A DNA stretch of 64,000 nt from QANA01 sp963665505. GTDB taxonomy: Bacteria > Bacillota > Clostridia > Christensenellales > Christensenellaceae. Shown one piece after another: positions 34,468-43,788 of the stretch. The notes beneath the pieces are model-generated. The model had not been told where the DNA came from. It did no database searches and saw nothing but the letters and a program-made list of their open reading frames with translations. Position numbers and translations under genes: made by a program. Numbering within the stretch: the first letter of the stretch is position 1; each line of letters starts with the position of its first letter. Location: NCBI GenBank assembly GCA_963665505.1, contig OY762275.1:992001-1056000 (forward strand). Reading direction: 5' to 3'.

Positions 34468-35991
34468 ATGTCTGAAATTTTGAAGATGGAAAAAATTACA
34501 AAACGTTTTCCGGGCGTACGTGCACTGACAGATGTTGACTTCGACATGCGGGCCGGCGAAGTTCATGCCTTGATTGGCGAGAACGGCGCAGGCAAATCGA
34601 CGTTGGTGAAATGTCTGACGGGCGTATATACGCCGGATAGCGGTACAATTACCTTCGAAGGGAAACCTTGGCACGTGCGTAACCCCAAGGAATCCACAGA
34701 CAAAGGCATAAGCATTGTGCACCAGGAATTCAACCTGATGCCGGCGCTTTCTGTCAGGGAAAACATCTTTATATCAAGAGAGCCCCGGACTTTCTACGGG
34801 ATGCTCATTGATGACAAGAAGATGAGACAGGATTGCCTCGAACTGATGAAGAAGGTAGACTTCTACCTGGATCCGGATGCTACGGTCCAATATCTTTCCG
34901 TCGCGCACTGCCAGATGGTCGAAATTCTGCGCGCGCTTTCCACAGACGTAAAGATACTTGTGTTCGATGAGCCTACTTCTGCTCTTACTTCAGAAGAGAC
35001 GGAAATTCTTTTCCGGACGATCCTTAAATTAAGGGATCAGGGTGTAGGGATCGTTTATATTTCGCACCGGTTGCAGGAATTTGAAGAGATCGTCGACAGA
35101 GTTACCGTTTTGCGGGACGGCTTCCTGGTAGGCACAAGGAACTATCGTGAGGTCACGCTGAACGAAATGATCGCCATGATGGTCGGCCGTGAGATGACCG
35201 AGCAGTTCCCCAAGCGGAACGCAAAGATCGGCGACATCGTTCTCGAAGCCAAAAACCTTATCAGCCCCAAGCTGCATGACGTGTCTTTGAACGTCCGGAG
35301 CGGGGAGATCCTTGGTCTGGCAGGCCTTGTCGGCGCAGGCCGCACGGAATTTGCCCGCGCTATTTATGGGGCAGACCCGATCAACTCGGGTGAAGTGTAT
35401 CTGCGGGGCAAGAAAGTTTCGATAAACAAGCCTTCCGACGCTGTTAACATGGGGATCGCATATCTTTCTGAAGACCGGAAGAGAGACGGCCTCATGCTCA
35501 ACCAGGGAGTTGACTTCAATACTTACGTTGCAAACCTGAAGGCTTATTCCAAATATGGTCTTGTCAACGATAAGATGATCAACGAAACGGTATCGCAATA
35601 CATCGATGCGCTTTCTATCAAGACGCCTTCCATCGACCAGTGGACACAGTTCCTCTCGGGCGGCAACCAGCAGAAGGTGCTCGTGGCCAGATGGCTTTGT
35701 AGGAATTCCGAAGTCATCATCTTCGACGAACCGACAAGAGGTATCGACGTGGGTTCCAAGTATGAGATCTATAAACTGATGAACCAGTTGGCCGAGCAGG
35801 GTACCGCCATCATCATGATTTCTTCCGAAATGCCCGAGGTCTTGGGCATGAGCGACCGGATACTGGTCATGTATGAAGGCACGGTGACCGGGGAAATCGC
35901 TATCAATGAAGCAACGCAGGAAATTATCATGCATATGGCTTCCAATACATATGAACAATTTGTCGATGGACATAAGGAGGAGGTTCAATAA
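34468..35991 (+). CDS. Sugar ABC importer ATPase (RbsA/MglA type, two ATP domains)
   Basis: The 507-residue protein has two fused ABC domains. The first has GENGAGKSTLVKCLTG and LVFDEPTSAL. The second has the usual degenerate P-loop GLVGAGRTEFARA, the signature FLSGGNQQKVLVARWL and IIFDEPTRGIDVG. This is the CUT2 class, which energises pentose/hexose uptake. ATG 34468 follows GAGGTGGTGATG. The permease begins at the next base after its stop. Confidence 0.93.
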   Translation: MSEILKMEKITKRFPGVRALTDVDFDMRAGEVHALIGENGAGKSTLVKCLTGVYTPDSGTITFEGKPWHVRNPKESTDKGISIVHQEFNLMPALSVRENIFISREPRTFYGMLIDDKKMRQDCLELMKKVDFYLDPDATVQYLSVAHCQMVEILRALSTDVKILVFDEPTSALTSEETEILFRTILKLRDQGVGIVYISHRLQEFEEIVDRVTVLRDGFLVGTRNYREVTLNEMIAMMVGREMTEQFPKRNAKIGDIVLEAKNLISPKLHDVSLNVRSGEILGLAGLVGAGRTEFARAIYGADPINSGEVYLRGKKVSINKPSDAVNMGIAYLSEDRKRDGLMLNQGVDFNTYVANLKAYSKYGLVNDKMINETVSQYIDALSIKTPSIDQWTQFLSGGNQQKVLVARWLCRNSEVIIFDEPTRGIDVGSKYEIYKLMNQLAEQGTAIIMISSEMPEVLGMSDRILVMYEGTVTGEIAINEATQEIIMHMASNTYEQFVDGHKEEVQ

Positions 35992-37026
35992 ATGGCTACC
36001 GAAAATGGAAAAAAACCCGTTGCCGCTAGGCGTGCATCGAGTAACGAAAAAAGACAGCAGATTACCCTTACGGGTATAATCATTGGCGTATGCATCTTAT
36101 GGTCTATTCTTTCCCCGTATTTTTTAACGATCGATAACTTTACAAATATAATCCACCAGATGTCCATTCTTACGATCATGGCTTATGGCATGACAGTCGT
36201 TCTTATCAACGGCGGTGTTGACCTTTCGATGGGCCTTTTGATCGCCTTTTCCGGCATCGTCTGCGCGATGGTCATACAGGGCCGCGCGATTGGTACCGCT
36301 AATACCGGCGGCGACACGGGTTCCGTGCCGCTAGCAGTTACTGCCGGTATCCTTACCGGTTCGGTCGTGGGTGCTATCAACGGTACGGTCGTTGCCCGTT
36401 TGGGTCTTCCGCCGTATATCTCCACACTGGCCATGCAGATGGCACTGAAAGGCCTTTCTTACCTGTTGCCCGGACTTGGTCCTGTGTATCTTTCCCAGGC
36501 GACGGGCTTCCGGTTCATTGCGCAGACAAGGCTGTTCAACGGTGTTCTGCCGCTGCCTATCATTTACGTTCTTGTATTGGGGCTGATCCTGCAGTTCTTC
36601 CTGCGGAAGACAATCCTTGGCAGGCGCTTCTATGCGATCGGCAGTAACAGTGAGGCCGCGCGGCTTTCCGGTATCAACCTGCCTGTCACGCGCACATGGG
36701 CCTATGTCGTAGCCAGTACATTCGCTGCTATTGCCGGTGTTCTGCAGGCGGCCCGGATCAACGCTGGTTCCCAGCAATCCGGTATCGGCATGGAAGGTGA
36801 TGCTGTGGTTGCGTCCGTTATGGGCGGCACGTCCATGGGCGGCGGCCATGGTACATTGCTCGGTTGCGTGATCGGTGCCTTCTTCATGACGCTTCTCAGG
36901 AACGGTCTGAACCTGCTGAATATCAACGCAAACTATCAGTTCATATTGGTCGGTATTTTCCTGGTCGTCTCTGTCTGGCTCGATAAAGTCAGGAGAGAGC
37001 ATGCGATGTCTGCACTTTCCGAATAA
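35992..37026 (+). CDS. Sugar ABC importer permease (RbsC type)
   Basis: The 344-residue membrane protein has about nine helices and the CUT2 permease signature in VVASVMGGTSMGGGHGTLLGCVIGA, plus VLINGGVDLSMG near the N-terminus. Its ATG directly follows the ATPase TAA, with AAGGAGGAGG inside the previous gene. The first 25 residues are basic and hydrophilic. A strong terminator at 37047 separates it from the binding protein gene. Confidence 0.93.
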   Translation: MATENGKKPVAARRASSNEKRQQITLTGIIIGVCILWSILSPYFLTIDNFTNIIHQMSILTIMAYGMTVVLINGGVDLSMGLLIAFSGIVCAMVIQGRAIGTANTGGDTGSVPLAVTAGILTGSVVGAINGTVVARLGLPPYISTLAMQMALKGLSYLLPGLGPVYLSQATGFRFIAQTRLFNGVLPLPIIYVLVLGLILQFFLRKTILGRRFYAIGSNSEAARLSGINLPVTRTWAYVVASTFAAIAGVLQAARINAGSQQSGIGMEGDAVVASVMGGTSMGGGHGTLLGCVIGAFFMTLLRNGLNLLNINANYQFILVGIFLVVSVWLDKVRREHAMSALSE

Positions 37027-37046
37027 TACGGCAAGTACAATTAAAA

Positions 37047-37082
37047 GAAAGCTTCCGGGTTTTTCCCGGAAAGCTTTCTTTT
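37047..37082 (+). terminator. Terminator after the sugar permease gene
   Basis: GAAAGCTTCCGGG-tttt-CCCGGAAAGCTTTC with flanking A and T runs; a long stem, likely stable. Confidence 0.88.
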
Positions 37083-37111
37083 GCTAACGCTTGGTTTATA
37101 TGTATTTTGTT

Positions 37112-37140
37112 TTGTTATTTTCAGGAATTAAAGGTATAAT
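37112..37140 (+). promoter_or_regulatory. Distal promoter of the sugar-binding protein gene
   Basis: TTGTTA (37112-37117), 17-nt spacer, TATAAT (37135-37140). Confidence 0.6.
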
Positions 37141-37195
37141 CTAGAAAAAAAGCCCTTGAATTTCATATTTTATAAAGGAGTTGTACAAATTATAC

Positions 37196-37224
37196 TTGCA
37201 ATTTAGAAGTATATCTGCGATAAT
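37196..37224 (+). promoter_or_regulatory. Proximal promoter of the sugar-binding protein gene
   Basis: TTGCAA (37196-37201), 17-nt spacer, GATAAT (37219-37224). The leader of about 190 nt contains a weak hairpin ACTTTC/GAAAGT followed by a T-run near 37265-37290 that could attenuate transcription. Confidence 0.6.
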
Positions 37225-37421
37225 ATATACGTTGTTGAACATTGAAAATAAAATAAAAAAACATACTTTCTTTTTTTGAAAGTTTTTTTATTTTTTTATT
37301 CCTTGGTTAACGGGCGCCCGGTCTATGGCCGCGGATAAGCCTTTTAACATATATCAGTATTTACTATTTTTTGTTGGATGGGTAATCTACCCTGTCTAAA
37401 AAAGAAGGAGGAAAAAAAAGA

Positions 37422-38507
37422 ATGAAGAAATTTATCTCTATCGTCTTAGTTCTTTGCGTGGTTATGATGATGTTCGTAGCCTGCAAGAAAGAAGAGGAAG
37501 AAGTAAGCACTTCTGTAAGCGCGAGCGAAGACACGTCCGTAGCTCCGAGTGGTTCTACGTATGCGAAAGAATACAGCATTGGCTGCATTTATTCGGAAAT
37601 CACCGGCGACTTCTGGGGCATCGTGTACAACGGCTGCATGCAGGCGTTGGAAGAGCTTGAAGTTTATGGGATCAGCGGTTATTGCATCGCCCCCGCGAAC
37701 TCCAGCGACTATACGCTGCAGATGGAGCTGATCGATACCGCCACGCTGAAAGGTGTGGATGGGATCACGCTGAGCCCTTCGAACGCGGACTCTATCGGCG
37801 CCTATGTAACCGATAACTTCGGCGACAAGGACGACATGTATCCGATCGTCGTTATCGACCGTTCGCTCAACACCGAATCCAAATGGCTTGTTTCCCAGGT
37901 TATGGCCGATACATGGACCATGGGCCAGGAAGTAGGCAAGTACGCCGTTGAGGCAACTGGCGGCGAAGGCAAATACGTTCTGTATGGCATTAGCCCGCTG
38001 AACGTAAACTGGGCGAACCGCTCCACAGGCGCTATGGATTACATTGAGAAGAACGCACCGGACATGGTAAACGCGTATCCTGAAGAAGACGGGATTTGGT
38101 GGGGTTCTCAGACCACCAGTGAGCTGACCTTCCAGTTCGTACAGGATATTTGCACGACCAACCCGGACGACGTCATCGTATTCTGCACCTCTACCGAAGC
38201 TGGCACCAACACCGTTGTTGCCGCTACAGGCGAGTTGGGCGCACGCAAGGACGGTGCCGAGCTCTACATCGTAGGGTACGACTTCTCGATGACCGGCTAC
38301 GGCTACCTGGTAGACGGGCTTATGTATGCTGCTGTTGGCCAGAACCCCTATCTGATGGGATATAACAGCACCTACGAGCTGCTCAACTATTTGGAGACAG
38401 GCGAGATCGAAGAATTCGTTTATGTTCCTTATTGCGTTGTCACACTCGACAATATGGAGACCGAAGAAGTGCAAGAGTACTTCGAATCCATGCAGATGGA
38501 TATCTAA
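37422..38507 (+). CDS. Sugar ABC importer substrate-binding lipoprotein, copy 1
   Basis: The 361-residue lipoprotein (signal IVLVLCVVMMMFVAC, lipobox Cys 21, then a Glu-rich stretch) is a type I periplasmic binding protein of the RbsB/Peripla_BP_4 family. Features are IGCIYSEITGDFWGIVYNGC, DGITLSPSNADSIG and IVVIDRSLN. It belongs with the ATPase and permease encoded upstream but has its own promoters. ATG 37422 follows AAGGAGG. The exact sugar is unknown. A near-identical orphan copy lies at 47178-48263. Confidence 0.9.
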   Translation: MKKFISIVLVLCVVMMMFVACKKEEEEVSTSVSASEDTSVAPSGSTYAKEYSIGCIYSEITGDFWGIVYNGCMQALEELEVYGISGYCIAPANSSDYTLQMELIDTATLKGVDGITLSPSNADSIGAYVTDNFGDKDDMYPIVVIDRSLNTESKWLVSQVMADTWTMGQEVGKYAVEATGGEGKYVLYGISPLNVNWANRSTGAMDYIEKNAPDMVNAYPEEDGIWWGSQTTSELTFQFVQDICTTNPDDVIVFCTSTEAGTNTVVAATGELGARKDGAELYIVGYDFSMTGYGYLVDGLMYAAVGQNPYLMGYNSTYELLNYLETGEIEEFVYVPYCVVTLDNMETEEVQEYFESMQMDI

Positions 38508-38523
38508 GCGGGTTTGTAACAAA

Positions 38524-38557
38524 ACACAAAGGCCCCCCAATTGGGGGGTTTTTGTGT
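38524..38557 (+). terminator. Terminator of binding protein copy 1
   Basis: CACAAAGGCCCCCC-aatt-GGGGGGTTTTTGTG. Confidence 0.88.
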
Positions 38558-38712
38558 GCCTTGCGTCGGGTCTGTTTGGTTTGCCGGCCATTCTCTATAT
38601 TTATAGCGGAATATAGAAGAAATTTATTGCATTTTTTGTAAATATTGCTGTATACTTAATACTATAAGCTGGTTGTATTCTTTATTGTTTTACGCATATG
38701 GAGGAAAAATCA

Positions 38713-39084
38713 ATGAAAGACATGACAAGTCAGTTTGACCCCGCGGATATTGAGAAAAACAAGATGGTCGCCGGCCTTTCTTATCTGGGTATTTTATTCT
38801 TTCTGCCGTTAGTTGCGGCACCAGATTCCAGGTTCGGGAAATTCCATGCAAACCAGTCTCTTGTCGTCATGCTGCTCGGCGTGGCGGGCGGGATCCTGTT
38901 TGCGATACTGAACGCAATTGCGATTGCTATGTTGAGTTATGGTTTCTTGATGGTGGTAAGCACGCTTTCCACGATATTTTATATCGCGCTGGCCGTACTG
39001 TATATTCTGGGCCTTGTGTTTGCGTTTACCGGTAAAGCAAAGCAGCTGCCCCTGATCGGCGCGATCCAACTGATCAAGTACTAA
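38713..39084 (+). CDS. Small membrane protein, DUF4870-like
   Basis: The 123-residue protein starts at ATG 38713 after GGAGG. It has a short N-terminus (KNKMVAGLSYLGILFFLPLV) and three or four helices, ending with AFTGKAKQLPLIGAIQLI. The pattern, including the closing GxxxxLPLIG motif, resembles DUF4870/YtzB-like proteins of unknown function. It is monocistronic, between the binding protein and the Pho cluster. Confidence 0.65.
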   Translation: MKDMTSQFDPADIEKNKMVAGLSYLGILFFLPLVAAPDSRFGKFHANQSLVVMLLGVAGGILFAILNAIAIAMLSYGFLMVVSTLSTIFYIALAVLYILGLVFAFTGKAKQLPLIGAIQLIKY

Positions 39085-39110
39085 TCCTTTCCGGCATAGA
39101 AAAGTAATGA

Positions 39111-39147
39111 AAAAGAGCAAGGACAAAAGATCCTTGCTCTTTTTTTA
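39111..39147. terminator. Bidirectional terminator before phoR
   Basis: AAGAGCAAGGA-caaaaga-TCCTTGCTCTT with A and T runs on either side. Confidence 0.88.
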
Positions 39148-39171
39148 TGGGAAGGGGAGGGTAGAAAGCGG

Positions 39172-40854
39172 CTACCCGATATCCGCCGGCGGGAATATGA
39201 CGGTCACAACGGTGCCGCTGCCTTCGGTGCTTTTCAGGTCGATCTGCGCGCCGTGATACAAGGCGGCGTGTTTGACGATCGCCAGCCCGAGCCCGGTGCC
39301 GCCCGTCAGTTTCGAGCGGCTCTTGTCTACGCGGTAAAAACGCTCGAACACTTTTGCCTGGTGTTCTTGGGGGATGCCGATTCCCGTGTCCGAAACGCGC
39401 AGCACAGGCCGGTCGTTTTCGGAAAATACGTGGACGAATGCCTCGCCGTTTTCCCGGTTGTATTTGATGGCGTTGTCGCAGAGGTTGTAGATCATTTCCT
39501 CCAGGATGTGCGGTATGCCCAGGACGATTACCTTCTGTCCGCCGACGCTTAGGCGTACATGGTGCTTTTCCGCTTCCGGACGCAGTCGTTCACAGACGTT
39601 CTGCGAAAGTGCCAGCAGGTCCACCGGTTCTTTTTTGGCTTCGAAATTGCCTTCGTCCAGCCGCGAGAGGCGGAGGATGTCGTCGATGAGCGCGATGAGG
39701 CGTGTGGATTCCCTGTAGATGCGGTCCGCGAATTCCGCGACGTCTTCCGGACGCGCCATCCCGTTTTTGAGTATCTCCGCATACCCTAAAATGGAAGTAA
39801 GCGGCGTTTTGAGTTCATGCGATACGTTGGCGGAAAATTCCCGCCGCATGCGCTCGGCTTCGCGCTTGTCGGTGATATCCACCAGCAGCAGTACGGCCCC
39901 TCTGACCTCGCCGTTTTGCCGGACGGGACTGGACAAAAGCTGGTAATCTCTGCTCCGGATGCACAGCACTTCGGCGGCGGGGCTGCCCTTGAGCGCCTGT
40001 TCCGCCGCTTTCTGCAAAGGAAGGCTGCGCAATAATTCGAGTATATTCTTGCCGACCATATCCTCGTCGCCCGTGCCGAAAAAAGATTTTGCGCTCTGGT
40101 TGATGGAGAGTATGTACGCTTTTTTATTGAGCAGGATCAAGCCTTCCCGCATGTTCATCGTGATGGCTTCAAATTCTGTCTGTTTTTCTTTCAGCATCTG
40201 TATCTGGGACGCGATCTCTTTGTTTTGGTAGGAAAGGCGGGAAAGCAGAGGCGAAAGCTCGTCGTAGATATCGTTGGAAAGCGGGTCTTCCAGGTTGATC
40301 AGGTTGATGGGCATCACGAGGGATTTGGTGATATGGTTGGCGACCAGTGCGAAAATGCCGAGTGCAACGGCCAGCCCGAAGAGCAGGGCGGGGACCATCC
40401 CGCCGAGCAGGCTCCAAACGCTCTTCTGTGTGCTCGAAAGCCGTATGACCGTCCCGTCTTCCAGCCGGACGGCATAATAAAATGTGCGCTCTTTCCGCGT
40501 TTCGGAATAGCGTGCGCTTTCACCCGTACCGTTGGCCAGCGCGTCGGCGATCTCCGGGCGGGTCAGGTGGTTTTCCATCGTGGCCGGGTCGGCCAGGCTG
40601 TCAAAGAGGACGGTCCCGTCCGTATCTACCCAAGTGATACGGGTGGTAGCGCCGGGCACTTCCAGGGCAGACAGATACGCCTTCGGATCGGTTTCCCGTT
40701 CCATGGCGGTCGCCACATAGCCGGATTCCCCGACCAGCCTATCCTGGATATAGCCGGTGAAAAAACCGTATAAAGCGCCAAAAACAAACAGGAAAGCCAG
40801 GCCCAGTGCACCCAGGGCCGAAAATGTCATCGTCAGCAGGATCTTTTTTCTCAT
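39172..40854 (-). CDS. phoR: Phosphate regulon sensor histidine kinase PhoR
   Basis: The 560-residue protein has two membrane helices around an extracellular sensor part (about 30-165), a HAMP-like segment, a PAS domain (MNMREGLILLNKKAYILSIN), the H-box FSANVSHELKTPLTSILGY, an N-box LCDNAIKYN and G-boxes DTGIGIP and GGTGLGLAIVKH. It starts at ATG 40854, which overlaps the phoB stop (ATGA). The location next to PhoB and PhoU assigns it to phosphate control. Confidence 0.92.
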   Translation of the reverse strand: MRKKILLTMTFSALGALGLAFLFVFGALYGFFTGYIQDRLVGESGYVATAMERETDPKAYLSALEVPGATTRITWVDTDGTVLFDSLADPATMENHLTRPEIADALANGTGESARYSETRKERTFYYAVRLEDGTVIRLSSTQKSVWSLLGGMVPALLFGLAVALGIFALVANHITKSLVMPINLINLEDPLSNDIYDELSPLLSRLSYQNKEIASQIQMLKEKQTEFEAITMNMREGLILLNKKAYILSINQSAKSFFGTGDEDMVGKNILELLRSLPLQKAAEQALKGSPAAEVLCIRSRDYQLLSSPVRQNGEVRGAVLLLVDITDKREAERMRREFSANVSHELKTPLTSILGYAEILKNGMARPEDVAEFADRIYRESTRLIALIDDILRLSRLDEGNFEAKKEPVDLLALSQNVCERLRPEAEKHHVRLSVGGQKVIVLGIPHILEEMIYNLCDNAIKYNRENGEAFVHVFSENDRPVLRVSDTGIGIPQEHQAKVFERFYRVDKSRSKLTGGTGLGLAIVKHAALYHGAQIDLKSTEGSGTVVTVIFPPADIG

Positions 40855-41528
40855 GTTCCGTCTCCAATCCGGTAGCCGACGCCGCGCACGGTCTCTATCA
40901 GGCTGCCGCTGGCGCGCAGTTTTTGCCGCAGCGTTTGGATATGTACGTCCACGGTGCGGGTGCCGCCGTCGTAATGATAGCCCCAGACCGCATCCAGCAG
41001 GCTGTCGCGGTCCAAAACGATCCCTTTGTTCAGCAGCAGAAATTTCAGCAGTTCGAATTCCTTGAAGGTGAGGGCGATTTCTGCGCCGCCGGTGGTCACG
41101 ATGCGCCGCCGGGTGTTCATCGAAACGCCGCGGTGGGAAAGCTCTTCCGGCTCTTCTTTGGGGGCGGCCCGGCGCAGCGCCGCCTTGACCCGGGCGACGA
41201 ATTCCATCATGCCAAAGGGTTTGGTGATATAATCGTCGGCCCCGCTGTCCAGCCCTACGACTTTGTCGTATTCGGCGCCTTTGGCGGTCAGCAGGATCAC
41301 GGGGATTGCCTGGGTGGCGCTGTCCCGGCGAAGCTTTTTCAGGATCGCCAGCCCATCCTCGCCGGGCAGCATGATATCCAAAATGACCAGCTCGGGCAGG
41401 GTTTTGCGGCAAGCCTGCCAGAATGTGCGCCCTTCGGCGAACCCCGCGGCTTCGAAGCCTGTCTGCCCCAGCGTGTAGAGCACCAGGTCCCGTATGTTTT
41501 TATCGTCTTCTACGTAATAGATCATCAC
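40851..41528 (-). CDS. phoB: Phosphate regulon response regulator PhoB/PhoP
   Basis: The 225-residue OmpR-family regulator has a receiver domain with the acidic pair ED (7-8), phospho-acceptor Asp in LVILDIMLPGEDG and Lys in DDYITKPF. It ends in a winged helix with the recognition region TVDVHIQTLRQKLR and GVGYRIGDG. ATG overlaps phoU by four bases. It likely controls the pst genes upstream. Confidence 0.92.
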   Translation of the reverse strand: MMIYYVEDDKNIRDLVLYTLGQTGFEAAGFAEGRTFWQACRKTLPELVILDIMLPGEDGLAILKKLRRDSATQAIPVILLTAKGAEYDKVVGLDSGADDYITKPFGMMEFVARVKAALRRAAPKEEPEELSHRGVSMNTRRRIVTTGGAEIALTFKEFELLKFLLLNKGIVLDRDSLLDAVWGYHYDGGTRTVDVHIQTLRQKLRASGSLIETVRGVGYRIGDGT

Positions 41529-42181
41529 ACAGGCGCTCCTTTATGTATGCCCGTCACGGCGTATTCCGCCCACTCTGCGATGTTCACGGCGTGGTCGCCG
41601 ATCCGTTCAAAATATTTGGAGATCATCAGCAGGTCCAGCGCCTGTTCGCCGGTGGAAGGGTCTTTGCCGATCAGGTCGATCAGTTCCTGCTTGATCGTGT
41701 CGAACAGGCCGTCCACGATGTCGTCCATCTCCATGACGGCGCGCGCATGGGCGGCGTCCCGCTTGACGAACGAATCGATGCTTTCTTTGACCATGCGTAT
41801 CGCGGTGGAAGCCATCTGCGGCAGGTGCTCCATTTTCTTGATGTAGGGGGCGCCGTCCATCATGATGACGATTTCCGAAATATCGGCCGCATGGTCGCCG
41901 ATGCGTTCCATGTCCGTGATCATCTTCAGGGCGGCGGAGACCAGCCGGAGGTCGCGCGCCACCGGCTGCTGCTGCAAGAGCAGCTTGAGACACAGGCTTT
42001 CGATTTCCCGCTCTTTATTGTCCACCTCGTTGTCGAACTCGATGGTCTGCCGGGCGACCTCCATATTCTGCGTAATGAGCGCGCCGGTCGCCTGTTCGAT
42101 GCCGTATTCTATCAAGGCGCCCATTTCTATCAGACTGGTGTTGAGCAGCGCGAGCTGTTCGTCGAATTTGTTTCTCATCAA
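41525..42181 (-). CDS. phoU: Phosphate signalling protein PhoU
   Basis: The 218 residues contain two PhoU helical repeats with the metal-binding-type motifs ERIGDHAADISE and ERIGDHAVNIAEW. PhoU links the Pst transporter state to PhoR. It overlaps pstB upstream and phoB downstream by four bases each. Confidence 0.95.
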   Translation of the reverse strand: MMRNKFDEQLALLNTSLIEMGALIEYGIEQATGALITQNMEVARQTIEFDNEVDNKEREIESLCLKLLLQQQPVARDLRLVSAALKMITDMERIGDHAADISEIVIMMDGAPYIKKMEHLPQMASTAIRMVKESIDSFVKRDAAHARAVMEMDDIVDGLFDTIKQELIDLIGKDPSTGEQALDLLMISKYFERIGDHAVNIAEWAEYAVTGIHKGAPV

Positions 42182-42927
42182 CCGAACCTCCCTGTAATAT
42201 AATCTTCGGTACGCTTGTCTTTTGGCATGGAAAAAAGTTTTTGCGTAGGTCCGAACTCAATCATCTTGCCCAGCAGCATGAAAGCCGTCTTGTCGGATAT
42301 CCGCGCGGCCTGCTGCATATTGTGGGTCACGATAATTATAGTATAATTTGCTTTTAGCTCTACGGCAAGGTCTTCGATCTTGGAAGTGGAGATGGGGTCC
42401 AACGCCGAGGTGGGTTCGTCCATCAGCAGGACTTCGGGTTCGACGGCCAGTGCGCGGGCAATACACAGCCGTTGCTGCTGCCCGCCCGAGAGACCGAGCG
42501 CATTTTTCCTCAGCCTGTCTTTGAGTTCTTCCCAGATCGCGGCGCGCCGGAGGGAATGCTCCACGATCTCGTCCAGCCTTGCCTTGGAATGGATGCCGTG
42601 TGTACGGGGCCCATAGGCAACGTTGTCGTAGACGCTCATGGGGAAGGGGTTGGGGTTCTGGAAGACCATACCGACCCGCTTCCTAAGCAGGTTAACGTCG
42701 ATATTCTGGTAAATGTCCACCCCGTCCAGCAGCACTTTGCCCGTGATGCGGCAGCCTTCCACCAGGTCGTTCATGCGGTTCATTGTTTTTAAGAGCGTGG
42801 ATTTTCCGCAGCCCGATGGCCCGATAAAAGCGGTTATCTCATTTTCCGGTATGGACAGGTTCACATCCGTGAGCGCCTGGAAGGTCCCATAAAACAAATT
42901 CAGTGTATTGATATCGAATTTTGCCAT
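42178..42927 (-). CDS. pstB: Phosphate ABC transporter ATPase PstB
   Basis: The 249-residue ATPase has GPSGCGKSTLLKTMNRMNDL (Walker A and the PstB-specific NRMNDL), VGMVFQNPNPFPMS, LSGGQQQRLCIARAL and VLLMDEPTSALDP. It energises inorganic phosphate uptake through PstA and PstC. ATG 42927 lies 3 nt after pstA. Confidence 0.97.
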   Translation of the reverse strand: MAKFDINTLNLFYGTFQALTDVNLSIPENEITAFIGPSGCGKSTLLKTMNRMNDLVEGCRITGKVLLDGVDIYQNIDVNLLRKRVGMVFQNPNPFPMSVYDNVAYGPRTHGIHSKARLDEIVEHSLRRAAIWEELKDRLRKNALGLSGGQQQRLCIARALAVEPEVLLMDEPTSALDPISTSKIEDLAVELKANYTIIIVTHNMQQAARISDKTAFMLLGKMIEFGPTQKLFSMPKDKRTEDYITGRFG

Positions 42928-42930
42928 AGC

Positions 42931-43788
42931 TTATTCTTTTCCTTTTGTCAGTTTTTTTGCGAAAAAAGCCGATGCGGCATTGATGCCGATGACCAATACC
43001 AGCAGTACGACGGCCGTGGCGTATGTTTCATCGATATGCAGGCCTTCGCTTGAAAGCGCGTACATGTGTACGGACAGTGTGCGGGTAGAATCCAGCAGGC
43101 TGGTGGGGATCTGTGCGACCGTGCCGGCCGTATAGATCAGCGCGGCCGTTTCTCCGACGATCCTGCCTACCGAAAGGATGATGCCCGCCAGGATGCCCGG
43201 CATGGCAGAAGGCAGCACGACGCGGAACACTGTCCGCAGCCGCCCGGCCCCCAGCCCAAAGCTGCCTTCGCGGTATTCATCTGGGGTGGCTTTCAAGGCT
43301 TCTTCAGTCGTGCGCATGATCAGGGGCAGGATCATGATGGCCAGCGTGAACGCGCCGGAAATCAGGGAATATCGCCAATTTAGTGTGGTAACGAAGAACA
43401 AATAGCCGAACAGTCCGTATACGATCGAGGGGATGCCCGAAAGCGTTTCGGCCGTGATACGGATCACCGCAACGAATTTATTGCCCCGCTTTGCGTATTC
43501 TACCAGATAGATCGCGGCGAAAATGCCGAGCGGCGCCGCGATCAACAGGGAAAGGGCGGTCATGATGACGGTGCTGATCAGCGCGGGCACGAGGGAAACA
43601 TTAACGGAATTGTATTCCCAGGCGAAAAGGGAAAGCCGCAGCTGCGGCACACCTTTGTAAAGGATATACCCCACGATGAATACCAGCACGATCCCCGTGA
43701 TGCCCGCGGCTATTTTTACGAGGCTGCGCATAAAGATGGCAGAAGGCCTTTTAGACTGGTACCTTTTTTTTGCCTGTATATTTTTCAT
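42931..43788 (-). CDS. pstA: Phosphate ABC transporter permease PstA
   Basis: The 285-residue inner-membrane protein has six helices and the binding-protein-dependent permease loop EALKATPDEYREGSFGLGAG. LSGIPSIVYGLFGYLFF is typical of PstA. It pairs with PstC, whose stop overlaps its ATG. Confidence 0.95.
   Translation of the reverse strand: MKNIQAKKRYQSKRPSAIFMRSLVKIAAGITGIVLVFIVGYILYKGVPQLRLSLFAWEYNSVNVSLVPALISTVIMTALSLLIAAPLGIFAAIYLVEYAKRGNKFVAVIRITAETLSGIPSIVYGLFGYLFFVTTLNWRYSLISGAFTLAIMILPLIMRTTEEALKATPDEYREGSFGLGAGRLRTVFRVVLPSAMPGILAGIILSVGRIVGETAALIYTAGTVAQIPTSLLDSTRTLSVHMYALSSEGLHIDETYATAVVLLVLVIGINAASAFFAKKLTKGKE

Larger units (their letters stand above)
37413..38566 (+). repeat. 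Inverted duplication, copy 1
   Basis: This 1.15-kb segment, from 9 nt before the binding-protein ATG through its terminator, is repeated almost perfectly in inverse orientation at 47119-48272. Seen differences are a codon change (CTC/GTC, Leu to Val) and a silent T/C near the 3' end, plus the terminator loop. Similarity stops abruptly at both edges. Confidence 0.95.

Noticed and set aside
37181..37290. Short leader peptide starting TTG after AAAGGAG
   Set aside because: It has 31 codons of AT-rich composition and overlaps the proximal promoter elements; no control codons stand out.
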